Below are positions 17,658-26,414 of a stretch of 64,000 bases of DNA, piece by piece. Source of the DNA: Pelagibacteraceae bacterium (GTDB lineage: Bacteria > Pseudomonadota > Alphaproteobacteria > Pelagibacterales > Pelagibacteraceae). The stretch is from NCBI GenBank assembly GCA_018402735.1, contig JAGYIF010000002.1, positions 310,001 through 374,000 on the forward strand, written 5' to 3'. The notes beneath the pieces were generated by a model. It made no database searches and was not told where the DNA came from. It was given only the letters and a program-made list of their open reading frames with translations. Made by a program: the position numbers and the translations under genes. Positions within the stretch are counted from its first letter, which is position 1; each line of letters starts with the position of its first letter.

Positions 17658-18314
17658 CTAGTATCTGAGAAAATATTTTCCTTCTTTGATTTCTATAAAA
17701 TTTTTATCTTTTAACTTTGTTTGTATTTTTTGACGCAATCTATAAAGATGTGTCTCATAAGTGTGCGTATCAACCTGTTCTGAGTAAGACCAAACATCCT
17801 TCATTATATCTTTTTTAGAAGCTCCATCTTTTTTGCCAAATAAATAAACAATAATATCTTGTTCTTTTTCCGTAAGTTTAGTGCTTTTTCTTCCTAGGGA
17901 TAGCGTTCTTTTATTCTTATCTAAAATGTACTGTCCAATTTCTACTTTTGTTTGGAAGTGAAATTTAAATTTTAAAATTGATAACTTAATAATTTTTTCT
18001 AAGTCAAAAAAATTAATAGGTAGCTGTAAAAAAGTACTAAATAAATTATCTTTTTTTAGTTCCTGAAAGTTCTTAGGATCGGCTGATAAAAATACTTTAG
18101 GAAACATTATTTTTTTAACTTCTGAATTTTTTATTTTTTCCAAATTATCTAAGAAAAATAGGAATACAAATCCATCTTGAACATTATAATTTTTAAAAAG
18201 TGAATTTACATCTTTAAAACTCTTTAATTGATTAATGTTATAGTCAAGCTTTTGCTCACTAATACATTCAAAAAAAACATCTGAGCCGACTGTAACTATT
18301 GAATAATTTTGCAT
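17658..18314 (-). CDS. OmpR-type winged-helix regulator with degenerate receiver domain
   Basis: A 218-residue protein. Residues about 125-218 form an OmpR/PhoB-type winged helix (KLTEKEQDIIVYLFGKKDG, then THTYETHLYRLRQKIQTK as the recognition region). The N-terminal 1-115 has receiver-like alternation, but the acidic pair after strand 1 is missing (IVTVGSD). The usual Lys-Pro after strand 5 is Leu98-Pro99. Asp56 sits where the phosphoacceptor would be. It may therefore act without classical phosphorylation. No sensor kinase is adjacent. It is upstream of the ArfA-like gene and diverges from an L,D-transpeptidase gene over 21 nt. Confidence 0.85.
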   Translation of the reverse strand: MQNYSIVTVGSDVFFECISEQKLDYNINQLKSFKDVNSLFKNYNVQDGFVFLFFLDNLEKIKNSEVKKIMFPKVFLSADPKNFQELKKDNLFSTFLQLPINFFDLEKIIKLSILKFKFHFQTKVEIGQYILDKNKRTLSLGRKSTKLTEKEQDIIVYLFGKKDGASKKDIMKDVWSYSEQVDTHTYETHLYRLRQKIQTKLKDKNFIEIKEGKYFLRY

Positions 18315-18335
18315 ACAATGAAAATATAAATTTTT

Positions 18336-18830
18336 ATGATCATAGTAAATAATAAGGGTGAACTTTGGTACAAGAAAAAACGGTATAAATGTGCCTATGG
18401 CAAAAATGGCTTTACTAAATTCAAAAAAGAAGGAGATAGTTGTACGCCTATTGGGACATTTTCATTAAATAGACTATTCGTCAGGACAGATAGAATCAAA
18501 TTTCTAAAAACAAAACTTTCTTATAGCTCTATTGATGAAAGTATGGCCTGGGAAGATAATCCTAAAAAAAAAAATTATAACAAGTTGATTACGATAAAAA
18601 ATTATTCCCATAGGGAAAAATTGAAAAGAACTGACCATCTTTATGACTTGGTATTAGTTATTGAATATAACACAAAAAAGATAATCAAGGGGAAAGGTAG
18701 CGCAATTTTTATGCACTTAGCAAAACCAGGATACAAACCAACGCAAGGATGTATCGCTTTAAGTAAAAAAAGTTTTTTAGATATTTTAGGTAAGATCACA
18801 CCGAAAGAAAAAATTAAAATTACTGGCTAG
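18336..18830 (+). CDS. L,D-transpeptidase (YkuD) catalytic-domain protein
   Basis: A 164-residue single YkuD domain. The catalytic signature is His127 in FMHLAKPG and Cys139 in TQGCIALSKKSF, the HxxxxxxxxxxxGC spacing of this family. An early TPIGTFSLNRLF segment is also typical. Family members make 3-3 crosslinks in peptidoglycan or attach lipoproteins. No signal peptide or membrane segment is visible at the N-terminus, as in other short members of this subgroup, so the route to the periplasm is unclear. It converges on the YggS gene with an 11-nt overlap. Confidence 0.88.
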   Translation: MIIVNNKGELWYKKKRYKCAYGKNGFTKFKKEGDSCTPIGTFSLNRLFVRTDRIKFLKTKLSYSSIDESMAWEDNPKKKNYNKLITIKNYSHREKLKRTDHLYDLVLVIEYNTKKIIKGKGSAIFMHLAKPGYKPTQGCIALSKKSFLDILGKITPKEKIKITG

Positions 18831-19470
18831 TCCTAACCCCAAAAATTTTACTTCCTACCCTAATATGTGTGGCTCCTAATTCAGCGGCATCCATATAATC
18901 TCCGCTCATACCCATACTCATTTTCGGTAAATGATGTTCTGTATTTAATTTTTTTAGTAATTTAAAAAATGGAATGGGGTCAGAATCATATGGAGGAATG
19001 CACATTAAGCCAACAATCTCCAATTTTTTTTCATTAACACAAACTTTTAGCAAATCAAAAAGTTCTTCCATTGCGACACCGGACTTTTGGCTTTCTTTAC
19101 CAACATTTACTTGAACAAAATATTTTCTTTTTATTTGCAACTTTTCTTCAGCTTTTGAAAGTTCATTAGCTAGTTTCACACTATCAACGGAATGAATATA
19201 ATCAAACAACTCGACGGCTTCCTTTGCCTTATTTGATTGAAGGCCTCCTATCAAATGTAGCTCTAAGTCTTTGATCTCTTTTTTAATATTACTCCACTTT
19301 ATTTTGGCTTCTTGAACCTTATTTTCTCCGAATACTTTGTGTCCATAATCTATCAACGGTCTAATATGCTCCAAAGGAAAAGTTTTGCTTACTGCAATAA
19401 TTGTTGGATGCAGATTACCATGATGTAATTCATCTCTTATTTTTAAAAAATTTTGTATAATGTCGTTCAT
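18820..19470 (-). CDS. YggS/PLPBP-family pyridoxal-phosphate homeostasis protein
   Basis: A 216-residue alanine-racemase-fold protein. The PLP lysine is in TIIAVSKTFP near residue 28. Other signatures are GENKVQEAKIKW, HLIGGLQSNKAK near 72, and MSMGMSGDYMDAAELGATHIRVG near 181-203. Family members bind PLP and influence B6 and amino-acid balance; no enzymatic reaction is established. It diverges from the ThiE/TenI-like gene with start codons one base apart. Confidence 0.95.
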   Translation of the reverse strand: MNDIIQNFLKIRDELHHGNLHPTIIAVSKTFPLEHIRPLIDYGHKVFGENKVQEAKIKWSNIKKEIKDLELHLIGGLQSNKAKEAVELFDYIHSVDSVKLANELSKAEEKLQIKRKYFVQVNVGKESQKSGVAMEELFDLLKVCVNEKKLEIVGLMCIPPYDSDPIPFFKLLKKLNTEHHLPKMSMGMSGDYMDAAELGATHIRVGSKIFGVRTSQ

Positions 19471-19471
19471 A

Positions 19472-20077
19472 ATGAAAAAAACGCAAATTTATTTTTTTTT
19501 AGAAGAACTTAACAGTATCAATATTTCTATTTTAAAAAAATTAAAAAACGCTTCAATTATCTATAGAAACTATTCTAAAAATAACTACATAGCTAGAGCT
19601 TTTGAGTTAAAAAAATTTTCAAAACGTTTTGGTCACGATCTTTATGTATCGAATGATCTTAGATTAGCTAGAAGTATTGAGGCTAATCTTTATATACCCA
19701 ATTTTAACAAAAGATTGAGATACACAGTTACTCCGAGTAATAAAAAAATTAAAGTTATAGGGTCCGCGCACAATTATTCAGAAATAAACCGAAAATTTTT
19801 TCAAGGCTGCTCTGGTATTTTTTTATCTCCTATTTTTAAAACGACATCTCATCCAAGAAGTAAGCCATTGGGAATCTCAAGATTTAATTTTTTAAAAAAA
19901 CATTTTAGTACTAAACTAGAATTGTATGCTCTAGGAGGCATTAATGAAAATAATTTAAAAAAAATATATAACTCGAATATATTTGCTTTTGGTTTAAAAA
20001 GCTTTTTAGATAAAGTGCAATGTCAAAAAACCTTGAGTTTTCTTAATTTAATTGCACGATCTAATGTAATAAGTTAA
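19472..20077 (+). CDS. Thiamine-phosphate synthase (ThiE/TenI)-like protein, diverged
   Basis: A 201-residue TIM-barrel protein from the ATG at 19472 (an ATG 12 nt earlier would overlap the divergent yggS start). Family landmarks kept are SNDLRLA, IGSAHNYSEI, GIFLSPIFKTTSHP and LYALGGINENNLKKI. The HLGQ-type loop of true ThiE reads LYIPN, and the TK of the phosphate loop reads TSHP, so substrate contacts have changed. It could be a thiazole tautomerase (TenI-like) or a reduced TMP synthase. It is very A/T-rich and lysine-rich. It is followed by leuS after 9 nt. Confidence 0.72.
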   Translation: MKKTQIYFFLEELNSINISILKKLKNASIIYRNYSKNNYIARAFELKKFSKRFGHDLYVSNDLRLARSIEANLYIPNFNKRLRYTVTPSNKKIKVIGSAHNYSEINRKFFQGCSGIFLSPIFKTTSHPRSKPLGISRFNFLKKHFSTKLELYALGGINENNLKKIYNSNIFAFGLKSFLDKVQCQKTLSFLNLIARSNVIS

Positions 20078-20086
20078 TTGTAAAAA

Positions 20087-22651
20087 ATGCTAGTTGAAAA
20101 ATTTAATCATACTGTCGCTGAAAAAAAATGGCATACTTTTTGGGAACAAAATAAAATTTTTAAAGCTAGTGCAGATAGGTCATTAAAAAAATTCTATTGT
20201 TTAGAAATGTTTCCATATCCCTCGGGTAAAATTCATATGGGACATGTAAGAAATTATACACTCGGGGATGTTATAGCCAATTATAAAAGGTTGAACAGTT
20301 ACAATGTTTTACATCCTATGGGATGGGATTCGTTCGGAATGCCCGCTGAGAATGCGGCAATTCAGAATAAGTTGCATCCTAAAGATTGGACAAATAGCAA
20401 TATCCAAGCCATGAAATCACAGCTAAAGTTATTAGGGTTTTCTATTGATTGGGACAGAGAAATTTCTACATGTGATTCAAGTTATTACAAGCACCAACAA
20501 AAATATTTTTTAGAATTATACAAAAAAGGAATCGTTTACAAAAAGGAAAGTTTAGTAAATTGGGATCCAGTAGATAATACAGTTTTAGCAAACGAACAGG
20601 TAGTTGACGGAAAAGGATGGAGATCCGGAGCGAGTGTAATACAAAAAAAATTATCTCAATGGTTTTTTAAAATTACAGATTTTGCTGAAGTATTAAATGA
20701 ATCTTTGGATACATTAATTAGCTGGCCGGAAAAGGTTAAGTTAATGCAAAAAAATTGGATAGGAAAATCCAAGGGCTGTGAAATTCAATTTAATCTTAAT
20801 TCTTCAGATGAAAATAAAAAAATTACAATATTTACGACTAGACCAGATACAATATTTGGAGCATCTTTTATTGCACTTGCAATAGATCATCCTCTTGCTA
20901 AAAAGTACGAAAAAGACAGTAAATTCAATGAATTTAAAGAGGAATGTTACAAAATAGGAAATACTGACGAAGCTATAGCCAAAACAGATAAGTTTGGTTT
21001 TAAAACCGAATATGTCGCTGATCATCCATTTATTAAAAATAAAAAAATACCAGTTTATTTTGCGAACTTTGTTTTGATGGAATATGGAACAGGTGCAATT
21101 TTTGGATGTCCGGCACATGATCAGAGAGATTTAGATTTTGCTAATAAATATAATTTAGATGTAACTCCTGTTATTCTTCCACCCAAGACAGATAAAAAAG
21201 ACTTTAAAATTAAAAATGAAGCATATGTTGAAAATGGAACGCTAATTAATTCTGATTTTTTGAATAACTTAACTGTAGAAGAGGCAAAAGAATTAATTAT
21301 AGAAAAATTTGAGAAAGAAAAAAAAGGTAAAGGAAAAACAACTTATAGATTAAGAGATTGGGGTATTTCCAGACAAAGATATTGGGGCTGCCCTATTCCA
21401 ATAATGTACAGGGAAGATGGTGCTATTGTTCCCGTTCCTGAAAAAGATTTACCCATTAAATTGCCGGAAGACATAAATTTTGAAAAACCTGGAAATCCAT
21501 TAGAACACCACCCTACTTGGAAATTTACAACTTGCCCCGAAACTGGAATGAAAGCAATTAGAGAAACTGATACCTTAGATACTTTTGTTGACTCTTCTTG
21601 GTATTTTTTGAGGTTTTGTTCGAGCAATAATTCAGAAAAGGGCTATGACATTACAGATGCCAAATATTGGATGCCTGTAGACCAGTATATTGGTGGTGTG
21701 GAGCATGCGATTTTACACTTGTTATATTCTCGATTCTTTTCTAGAGCAATTAGTATGAACACTGAGCTTGAAATTAAGGAGCCATTCCAAGGATTATTTA
21801 CACAAGGGATGGTTTGTCACAAAACTTTCAAAACTGAAGATGGTCAGTGGACATATCCTGAGGATGTTATTGAAAAAAATAATAATTTTTTTGAAAAAAA
21901 TACCGACAAAAAAATTATAGTTGGCTCTTCCGAGTCTATGTCGAAATCAAAAAAAAATGTAGTTGATCCACAATCTGTAATAGAAATGTATGGAGCCGAT
22001 GCCGTTCGATGGTTCATGCTTTCTGATAGCCCTCCTGAAAGGGACATTCAGTGGAGTGATGAAGGAATAGCTGGTTGTTACAAGTTTATTCAAAAAATTT
22101 GGTCTATTTCTGAAAAAATTCATAATATAAAAAATACTCAAAAAATTTCGGAAAAAGAAAAAATCAATTTAAACATTTTACTTAATAAATTTATTAAAGA
22201 AATTACATATAATATTGAAAATTTTCATTTTAATGTTGCAGTTGCAAAGTTTTACGAATTTACAAATAATCTAAACAAAATTTTATCAGATACTGATTGT
22301 GACAAAGATGAATTTGTTAATATACTAAAACAGTTTATTATTTTAATTTACCCATTTACACCCCACGTAGCTTGCGAGATTTGGGAAAAAATTACTAACC
22401 AAAATGATCTTCACCTCCAAAAATGGCCGTCTTACAAAGAAGATCTTCTTAAACGAGAGCAAAACAATATAGTTATTCAAATAAATGGTAAAAAAAGAGC
22501 TATTTTATTAGCAAAAGATGGAGAAGACGAAAACTCGTTATTTCAAATGAGTTTAGAACTAGATAATGTTAAAAAACTTATAAAAAATAAAAAAATTATC
22601 AAAAAAGTGTACGTTAAAAATAAATTAATAAATTTTGTAATCAATGAATAA
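20087..22651 (+). CDS. leuS: Leucine--tRNA ligase
   Basis: An 854-residue class Ia synthetase. The HIGH motif is HMGH within [19 protein letters not shown] (near residue 48). The CP1 editing domain spans about 220-410 ([16 protein letters not shown], and [15 protein letters not shown] with the editing Asp). The KMSKS loop is MSKSKKN near 623. It starts the conserved leuS-lptE-holA cluster and overlaps lptE by 8 nt. Length is standard. Confidence 0.98.
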   Translation: MLVEKFNHTVAEKKWHTFWEQNKIFKASADRSLKKFYCLEMFPYPSGKIHMGHVRNYTLGDVIANYKRLNSYNVLHPMGWDSFGMPAENAAIQNKLHPKDWTNSNIQAMKSQLKLLGFSIDWDREISTCDSSYYKHQQKYFLELYKKGIVYKKESLVNWDPVDNTVLANEQVVDGKGWRSGASVIQKKLSQWFFKITDFAEVLNESLDTLISWPEKVKLMQKNWIGKSKGCEIQFNLNSSDENKKITIFTTRPDTIFGASFIALAIDHPLAKKYEKDSKFNEFKEECYKIGNTDEAIAKTDKFGFKTEYVADHPFIKNKKIPVYFANFVLMEYGTGAIFGCPAHDQRDLDFANKYNLDVTPVILPPKTDKKDFKIKNEAYVENGTLINSDFLNNLTVEEAKELIIEKFEKEKKGKGKTTYRLRDWGISRQRYWGCPIPIMYREDGAIVPVPEKDLPIKLPEDINFEKPGNPLEHHPTWKFTTCPETGMKAIRETDTLDTFVDSSWYFLRFCSSNNSEKGYDITDAKYWMPVDQYIGGVEHAILHLLYSRFFSRAISMNTELEIKEPFQGLFTQGMVCHKTFKTEDGQWTYPEDVIEKNNNFFEKNTDKKIIVGSSESMSKSKKNVVDPQSVIEMYGADAVRWFMLSDSPPERDIQWSDEGIAGCYKFIQKIWSISEKIHNIKNTQKISEKEKINLNILLNKFIKEITYNIENFHFNVAVAKFYEFTNNLNKILSDTDCDKDEFVNILKQFIILIYPFTPHVACEIWEKITNQNDLHLQKWPSYKEDLLKREQNNIVIQINGKKRAILLAKDGEDENSLFQMSLELDNVKKLIKNKKIIKKVYVKNKLINFVINE

Positions 22652-23114
22652 AAAAATATTTCTTTCTACCATTTTAATTTTATTAGCTGGATGTGGATTT
22701 ACTCCAATGCTTAAAAATTTTGATTTATCAAAACTAAATGTACAAAAAATTAATTACTCTGGGAAAAATGACCTTAGTTACCTTATTAAAACATATTTAA
22801 ATATTCAGGAAACGACAAGTTCTCAAGGCATGACCGTAAATATTTCGGTAAGTGAAACAATATCTTCTGCAACAAAAAATTCTGCAGGAATTACAACGGA
22901 AGAAGATTTAACAATTAATATTGGACTGAATGTTCTCGACGGTAAAGATAAGATAATTATAAGCGATAGTTTTACTTCCTCAAGAAGATTAACTGTAACC
23001 AACAATCTTAGTTCTGATGAGGAAACTAGAAGAATAGAAAGAAGAAATTTAATTCAAAACCTTTCACAAAAAATTAAATTTAAATTACAACTGATTGCCA
23101 AACAGAACCAATGA
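22644..23114 (+). CDS. lptE: LPS-assembly lipoprotein LptE
   Basis: A 156-residue lipoprotein with a signal peptide ending LILLAGC (Cys17 lipidated), followed by GFTPML, typical of LptE/RlpB. Position directly between leuS and holA is diagnostic in proteobacteria. LptE plugs the LptD barrel for LPS insertion in the outer membrane, so the organism presumably makes LPS. The sequence body (beta-strand rich, with [16 protein letters not shown]-terminal helix) is weakly conserved as usual. It overlaps leuS by 8 nt and holA by 4 nt. Confidence 0.87.
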   Translation: MNKKIFLSTILILLAGCGFTPMLKNFDLSKLNVQKINYSGKNDLSYLIKTYLNIQETTSSQGMTVNISVSETISSATKNSAGITTEEDLTINIGLNVLDGKDKIIISDSFTSSRRLTVTNNLSSDEETRRIERRNLIQNLSQKIKFKLQLIAKQNQ

Positions 23115-24124
23115 TACTTAAAAGTTTTGGTTTAAACTTTAAAGATCTATTAAAAAAACCATTAATTTTAATATACGGGGAAAATTTATCTCTCATTACC
23201 GAAATTGAAGAGAAAATTATAGAAGAGTCTAAAGAAAATCTTTCTTTATCTATTAAAAGGTATCAAGAGGAATATGTTCTTAGTAATCTTGAGATTTTTA
23301 ATCAATTAATTAGCTCTAATAGTTTATTTGGAGAACAAGAACTTATTATTATAAGTAAAGCGACCGATAAACTTTTGGATTTTCTAGACGAAGATACAAT
23401 AATTATTAATCAAAAAAAAATATTAATATTATCAGATCCGTTAACTAAAAAATCTGGACTAAGATTATTAGCTGAAAATTCAAATAATTTTGCATGCATT
23501 GCCTGCTACAATGACACCCAAGAACAACTACAATCAATTTTGATCCAAAAATTTAGAGAGAACAAAATTATAGCTTCCCGAGAATTTGTAAATTCATTAT
23601 TTGAAACAAACTCCTTAAATCGCCAAGATATCAGTGATGCAATAAACAAAATACAATTAATTCAGAAATCTACTGTCGTGGATGAAAAAGTTTTAAAGAA
23701 TATTTTTTATTCTTCCAACGAAGATGATAATTTTGAAATAATCAATTTTTGCTTACTAGGTGATAAAAAAAATATAAATAGAATTCTAAATAATGTTTAT
23801 CTTCAGGGTATTAATTTTAACGAAATATTGTCAGCTCTTAAATACAAAACAAATAAACTTATAGAAATTCAGGAATCGAATAACAACGGTTTGAGTGTAA
23901 GCCAGTTAGTCGATAACTATAAGCCGCCTATTTTTTGGAAAGAAAAAAATATAGTTAAAGAACAACTTAAAAGATGGAGCAAATCAGAGTTAAGTAAGTT
24001 AATGGATATTATTTACGAAATAGAAATAAGTTGTAAAAAAAACTACGAAACTTCTTCAATCATACTTCAAAACTTCATAGTTGGAGCTTCGGACAAGTCT
24101 TGCCTTCAAAATAGAATATTTTAA
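23111..24124 (+). CDS. holA: DNA polymerase III subunit delta
   Basis: A 337-residue clamp-loader subunit opening the sliding clamp. Domain I has LILIYGENLSLITEIEEKI near the N-terminus, in the position of a degenerate nucleotide-binding loop, and the region NSLFGEQELIII matches the family. The C-terminal domain has the AALKYKTNKLIEIQ-like helix (SALKYKTNKLIE). It is coupled to lptE by a 4-nt overlap and converges on parB with a 2-nt gap. Confidence 0.92.
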   Translation: MILKSFGLNFKDLLKKPLILIYGENLSLITEIEEKIIEESKENLSLSIKRYQEEYVLSNLEIFNQLISSNSLFGEQELIIISKATDKLLDFLDEDTIIINQKKILILSDPLTKKSGLRLLAENSNNFACIACYNDTQEQLQSILIQKFRENKIIASREFVNSLFETNSLNRQDISDAINKIQLIQKSTVVDEKVLKNIFYSSNEDDNFEIINFCLLGDKKNINRILNNVYLQGINFNEILSALKYKTNKLIEIQESNNNGLSVSQLVDNYKPPIFWKEKNIVKEQLKRWSKSELSKLMDIIYEIEISCKKNYETSSIILQNFIVGASDKSCLQNRIF

Positions 24125-24126
24125 AT

Positions 24127-25005
24127 TTAATAATTTTCTTTAATAGTTTTAATTAAATGATCAAGCTGTGCCAGGTTAGTATAATCAAAACTAATACGAC
24201 CACTTTTATTTTTTTTAGAGGATATAGCGACGGACATTCCAGTTTTATTTTGTATCTCCTCAATCAAAGAAATAATATTGGGATCCTGAAGTTTGTTTTT
24301 TTTATTTTTGCTAATGGCTCCTTTAGATTGACTGTTTTTGGCCAAAAGTTCAGCTTGGCGCACAGATAGATTATTATTCGCTATATCTTTAGCTAATTCG
24401 ACGTTGCCCTCGACATCAATAAGAGCCCTTGCATGACCTGGAGTCAGAAGACCGCTGATAACCATCTCTTGGATTGCATTGGGCAGTTTTTTAAGTCTTA
24501 AAGTGTTAGCAATATGAGCTCTGCTTTTACCAATAACTTCGGAGAGCTTGTCTTGGGTATAGTTGAACTTGCTAATTAATAATTCAAACCCACTTGCCTC
24601 CTCTAATGCGTTTAGACCTTCTCTTTGGATATTTTCTAAAACAGCAAATTCGGCAGCTAAGTTATCATCAACGTCTAGTTTAACAACTGGCACCTCATGT
24701 AATTGCGCAAGTTGCGCGGCTCTCCAACGTCTTTCCCCTGCTATAATTTCAAAATTATTCTCTCCTAGTTTTCTAACAACTATCGGCTGAATAATTCCTC
24801 TTATCTTAATAGACTGAGCAAGTTCCTCTAGTTGAGATTTGTTAAAATTTTTTCTTGGTTGATACTTATTTGGTTTTAAAAAATGAATTGCTACTTTTTC
24901 TGTATTAAAGTTTTTTTGAATTTCCTTTTCTTTTATTTCAGACTCCCCCAATAAAGCTGCCAGACCTTTTCCCAATCCTTTACCTTTGAAATTATTTAAT
25001 ACCAT
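24127..25005 (-). CDS. parB: Chromosome partitioning protein ParB
   Basis: A 292-residue ParB. An N-terminal ParA-stimulating start GLGKGLAALLGE is at residues 8-19. The ParB/Srx CTPase domain spans about 36-130 with NKYQPRKNF and the CTP-binding GERRWRAAQ. A helix-turn-helix follows near 150-190 (KLSEVIGKSRAHIANTLRL), and a C-terminal dimerisation domain closes the protein. It loads at parS and spreads as a clamp. It overlaps the parA stop by one base. A perfect parS lies about 1.4 kb upstream in rsmG. Confidence 0.97.
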   Translation of the reverse strand: MVLNNFKGKGLGKGLAALLGESEIKEKEIQKNFNTEKVAIHFLKPNKYQPRKNFNKSQLEELAQSIKIRGIIQPIVVRKLGENNFEIIAGERRWRAAQLAQLHEVPVVKLDVDDNLAAEFAVLENIQREGLNALEEASGFELLISKFNYTQDKLSEVIGKSRAHIANTLRLKKLPNAIQEMVISGLLTPGHARALIDVEGNVELAKDIANNNLSVRQAELLAKNSQSKGAISKNKKNKLQDPNIISLIEEIQNKTGMSVAISSKKNKSGRISFDYTNLAQLDHLIKTIKENY

Positions 25006-25796
25006 TACGCTGCAAAATTAAATTTTTTTTGTTTTTCTAAAATTTCTACTGCCAATTTTTCATAAGCAATAGAGCCTGCACAATATTTATCATAAACTAA
25101 AACTGGTAAACCATGAGAAGGGGCTTCTGAAATTCTAATATTTCTTGGTATTACAGTATTATATACTTGCTCACCAAAAAATTTTCTTGCTTCCGCCTCT
25201 ACTTGAGAACAAAGTTTATTTCGTTTATCGAACATAGTTAAAATTATTCCCTCGACCTCTAGAATTTTGTTTAAACTTAATTTAATTCTATTAATTGTTT
25301 TTAATAGTTGAGTTAATCCCTCCAAAGCAAAAAATTCAGTTTGTAGAGGAACAATTACTGAATTGGAAGCAACCAAAGACATGACCGTTAGCAAGCTTAG
25401 AGAAGGAGGGCAGTCAATAAGTATTTGATTATATTGATTTTTTTCTCTTATTTCATTCATTATTTCCTTTAGAATAAAAGCCCTGTTTTTGTCTTCGGCT
25501 ACTTCAGTTTCAAAGCCGGATAATTCAACATTTGCACAAATAATGTCTAAGTTTTGTATTTTAGTTTGTTTCACGTAATATTGCGAATTATTTCTCTCTG
25601 TTAAAAGTTTGTAAATAGAATTTTCTCTATCATTATTTTCTACGCCAACTCCTGTAGAAGCATTACCTTGTGGATCTAGATCTATAATTAATGTCTTTTG
25701 ACCTAACTGTGCAAAAGCACAACCAAGATTAATTGTTGATGTAGTTTTTCCTACACCACCTTTTTGATTTATTACTGAGACTACATGATTGATCAT
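25005..25796 (-). CDS. parA: Chromosome partitioning ATPase ParA
   Basis: A 263-residue ParA/Soj ATPase. The deviant Walker A KGGVGKTTST begins at residue 13, Walker A' DLDPQGNASTGVGV near 41, and Walker B ILIDCPPSLSLLTV near 122. It forms nucleoid-bound ATP dimers that pull ParB-parS complexes apart. It lies between rsmG (stop directly abutting) and parB (one-base overlap). A parS-like half site lies within its coding sequence at 25567-25576. Confidence 0.98.
   Translation of the reverse strand: MINHVVSVINQKGGVGKTTSTINLGCAFAQLGQKTLIIDLDPQGNASTGVGVENNDRENSIYKLLTERNNSQYYVKQTKIQNLDIICANVELSGFETEVAEDKNRAFILKEIMNEIREKNQYNQILIDCPPSLSLLTVMSLVASNSVIVPLQTEFFALEGLTQLLKTINRIKLSLNKILEVEGIILTMFDKRNKLCSQVEAEARKFFGEQVYNTVIPRNIRISEAPSHGLPVLVYDKYCAGSIAYEKLAVEILEKQKKFNFAA
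25567..25576 (+). other. Half parS-like sequence within parA
   Basis: TGTTTCACGT at 25567-25576 equals the first 10 of the 16 bases of parS, then diverges (AATATT in place of GAAACA). ParB normally needs the full palindrome, so this may be a decayed or weak site, or a coincidence of the codons for VKQT. Confidence 0.25.
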
Positions 25797-26414
25797 CTAG
25801 ATTCTTTGTACACTATTTATTACAAAAACTTTCGAGCCAGGTTTTGTAATGCTTTCATGTTGATCACAGTTTATTACCCAATGTTTCAAAGCTTGTTCCA
25901 TTTCTTTTTTATGGTTTTCACCTTTTAATAGCAATATTTTTTCAAAATTAATGCCGCCTTCTTCTAAAATCTCCAAAAAAATATCTAAAGGCTTAAAGGC
26001 TCTGCTTACTAATGTGCTAAAGTCATTTTTTTTTATTTTTCTAACATCATCATTATGTATTACCACATCTATTTTTAGATAATCGCACAATTCCTGTAGA
26101 TAAGTACATTTTCTTATACTTTTTTCGACTAGTTCTAATTTAAATTCAAAACCAAGGTCTTTTTTAACTAATTCCATTACTATTCCTGGAAAACCTGCTC
26201 CAGACCCAATATCTAGTATTTTTTTATCATTTTTATCAATAAATCTCATTATTTGTGCAGAATCCTCTATGTGCCTGCTCATTATTAATTCTTCTGATGA
26301 CTTAGATATTAAATTGATTTTTTTATTATATTCTATCAAAAAATCACTGTATTTGTTCAATTTATTGTATGTTTCACGTGAAACAATGCTATCAAGATAT
26401 TTTGTTTTAATCAT
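25797..26414 (-). CDS. rsmG: 16S rRNA (guanine(527)-N7)-methyltransferase
   Basis: A 205-residue SAM-dependent methyltransferase (GidB). The SAM motif ILDIGSGAGFPGIVM is near residues 65-79, and VSRAFKPLD near 125 is typical. The N-terminal motif VSRET (residues 11-15) is encoded by the parS palindrome. Position in mnmG-rsmG-parA-parB is the classical origin-proximal order. Its ATG abuts the mnmG stop and its stop abuts the parA start. Confidence 0.97.
   Translation of the reverse strand: MIKTKYLDSIVSRETYNKLNKYSDFLIEYNKKINLISKSSEELIMSRHIEDSAQIMRFIDKNDKKILDIGSGAGFPGIVMELVKKDLGFEFKLELVEKSIRKCTYLQELCDYLKIDVVIHNDDVRKIKKNDFSTLVSRAFKPLDIFLEILEEGGINFEKILLLKGENHKKEMEQALKHWVINCDQHESITKPGSKVFVINSVQRI
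26370..26385. other. parS: parS centromere site
   Basis: TGTTTCACGTGAAACA is a perfect 16-bp palindrome identical to the widely conserved bacterial parS consensus. It lies within the first codons of rsmG and encodes residues VSRET. ParB, encoded 1.4 kb further along, is expected to load here. Sequence identity is complete; binding is inferred. Confidence 0.95.
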
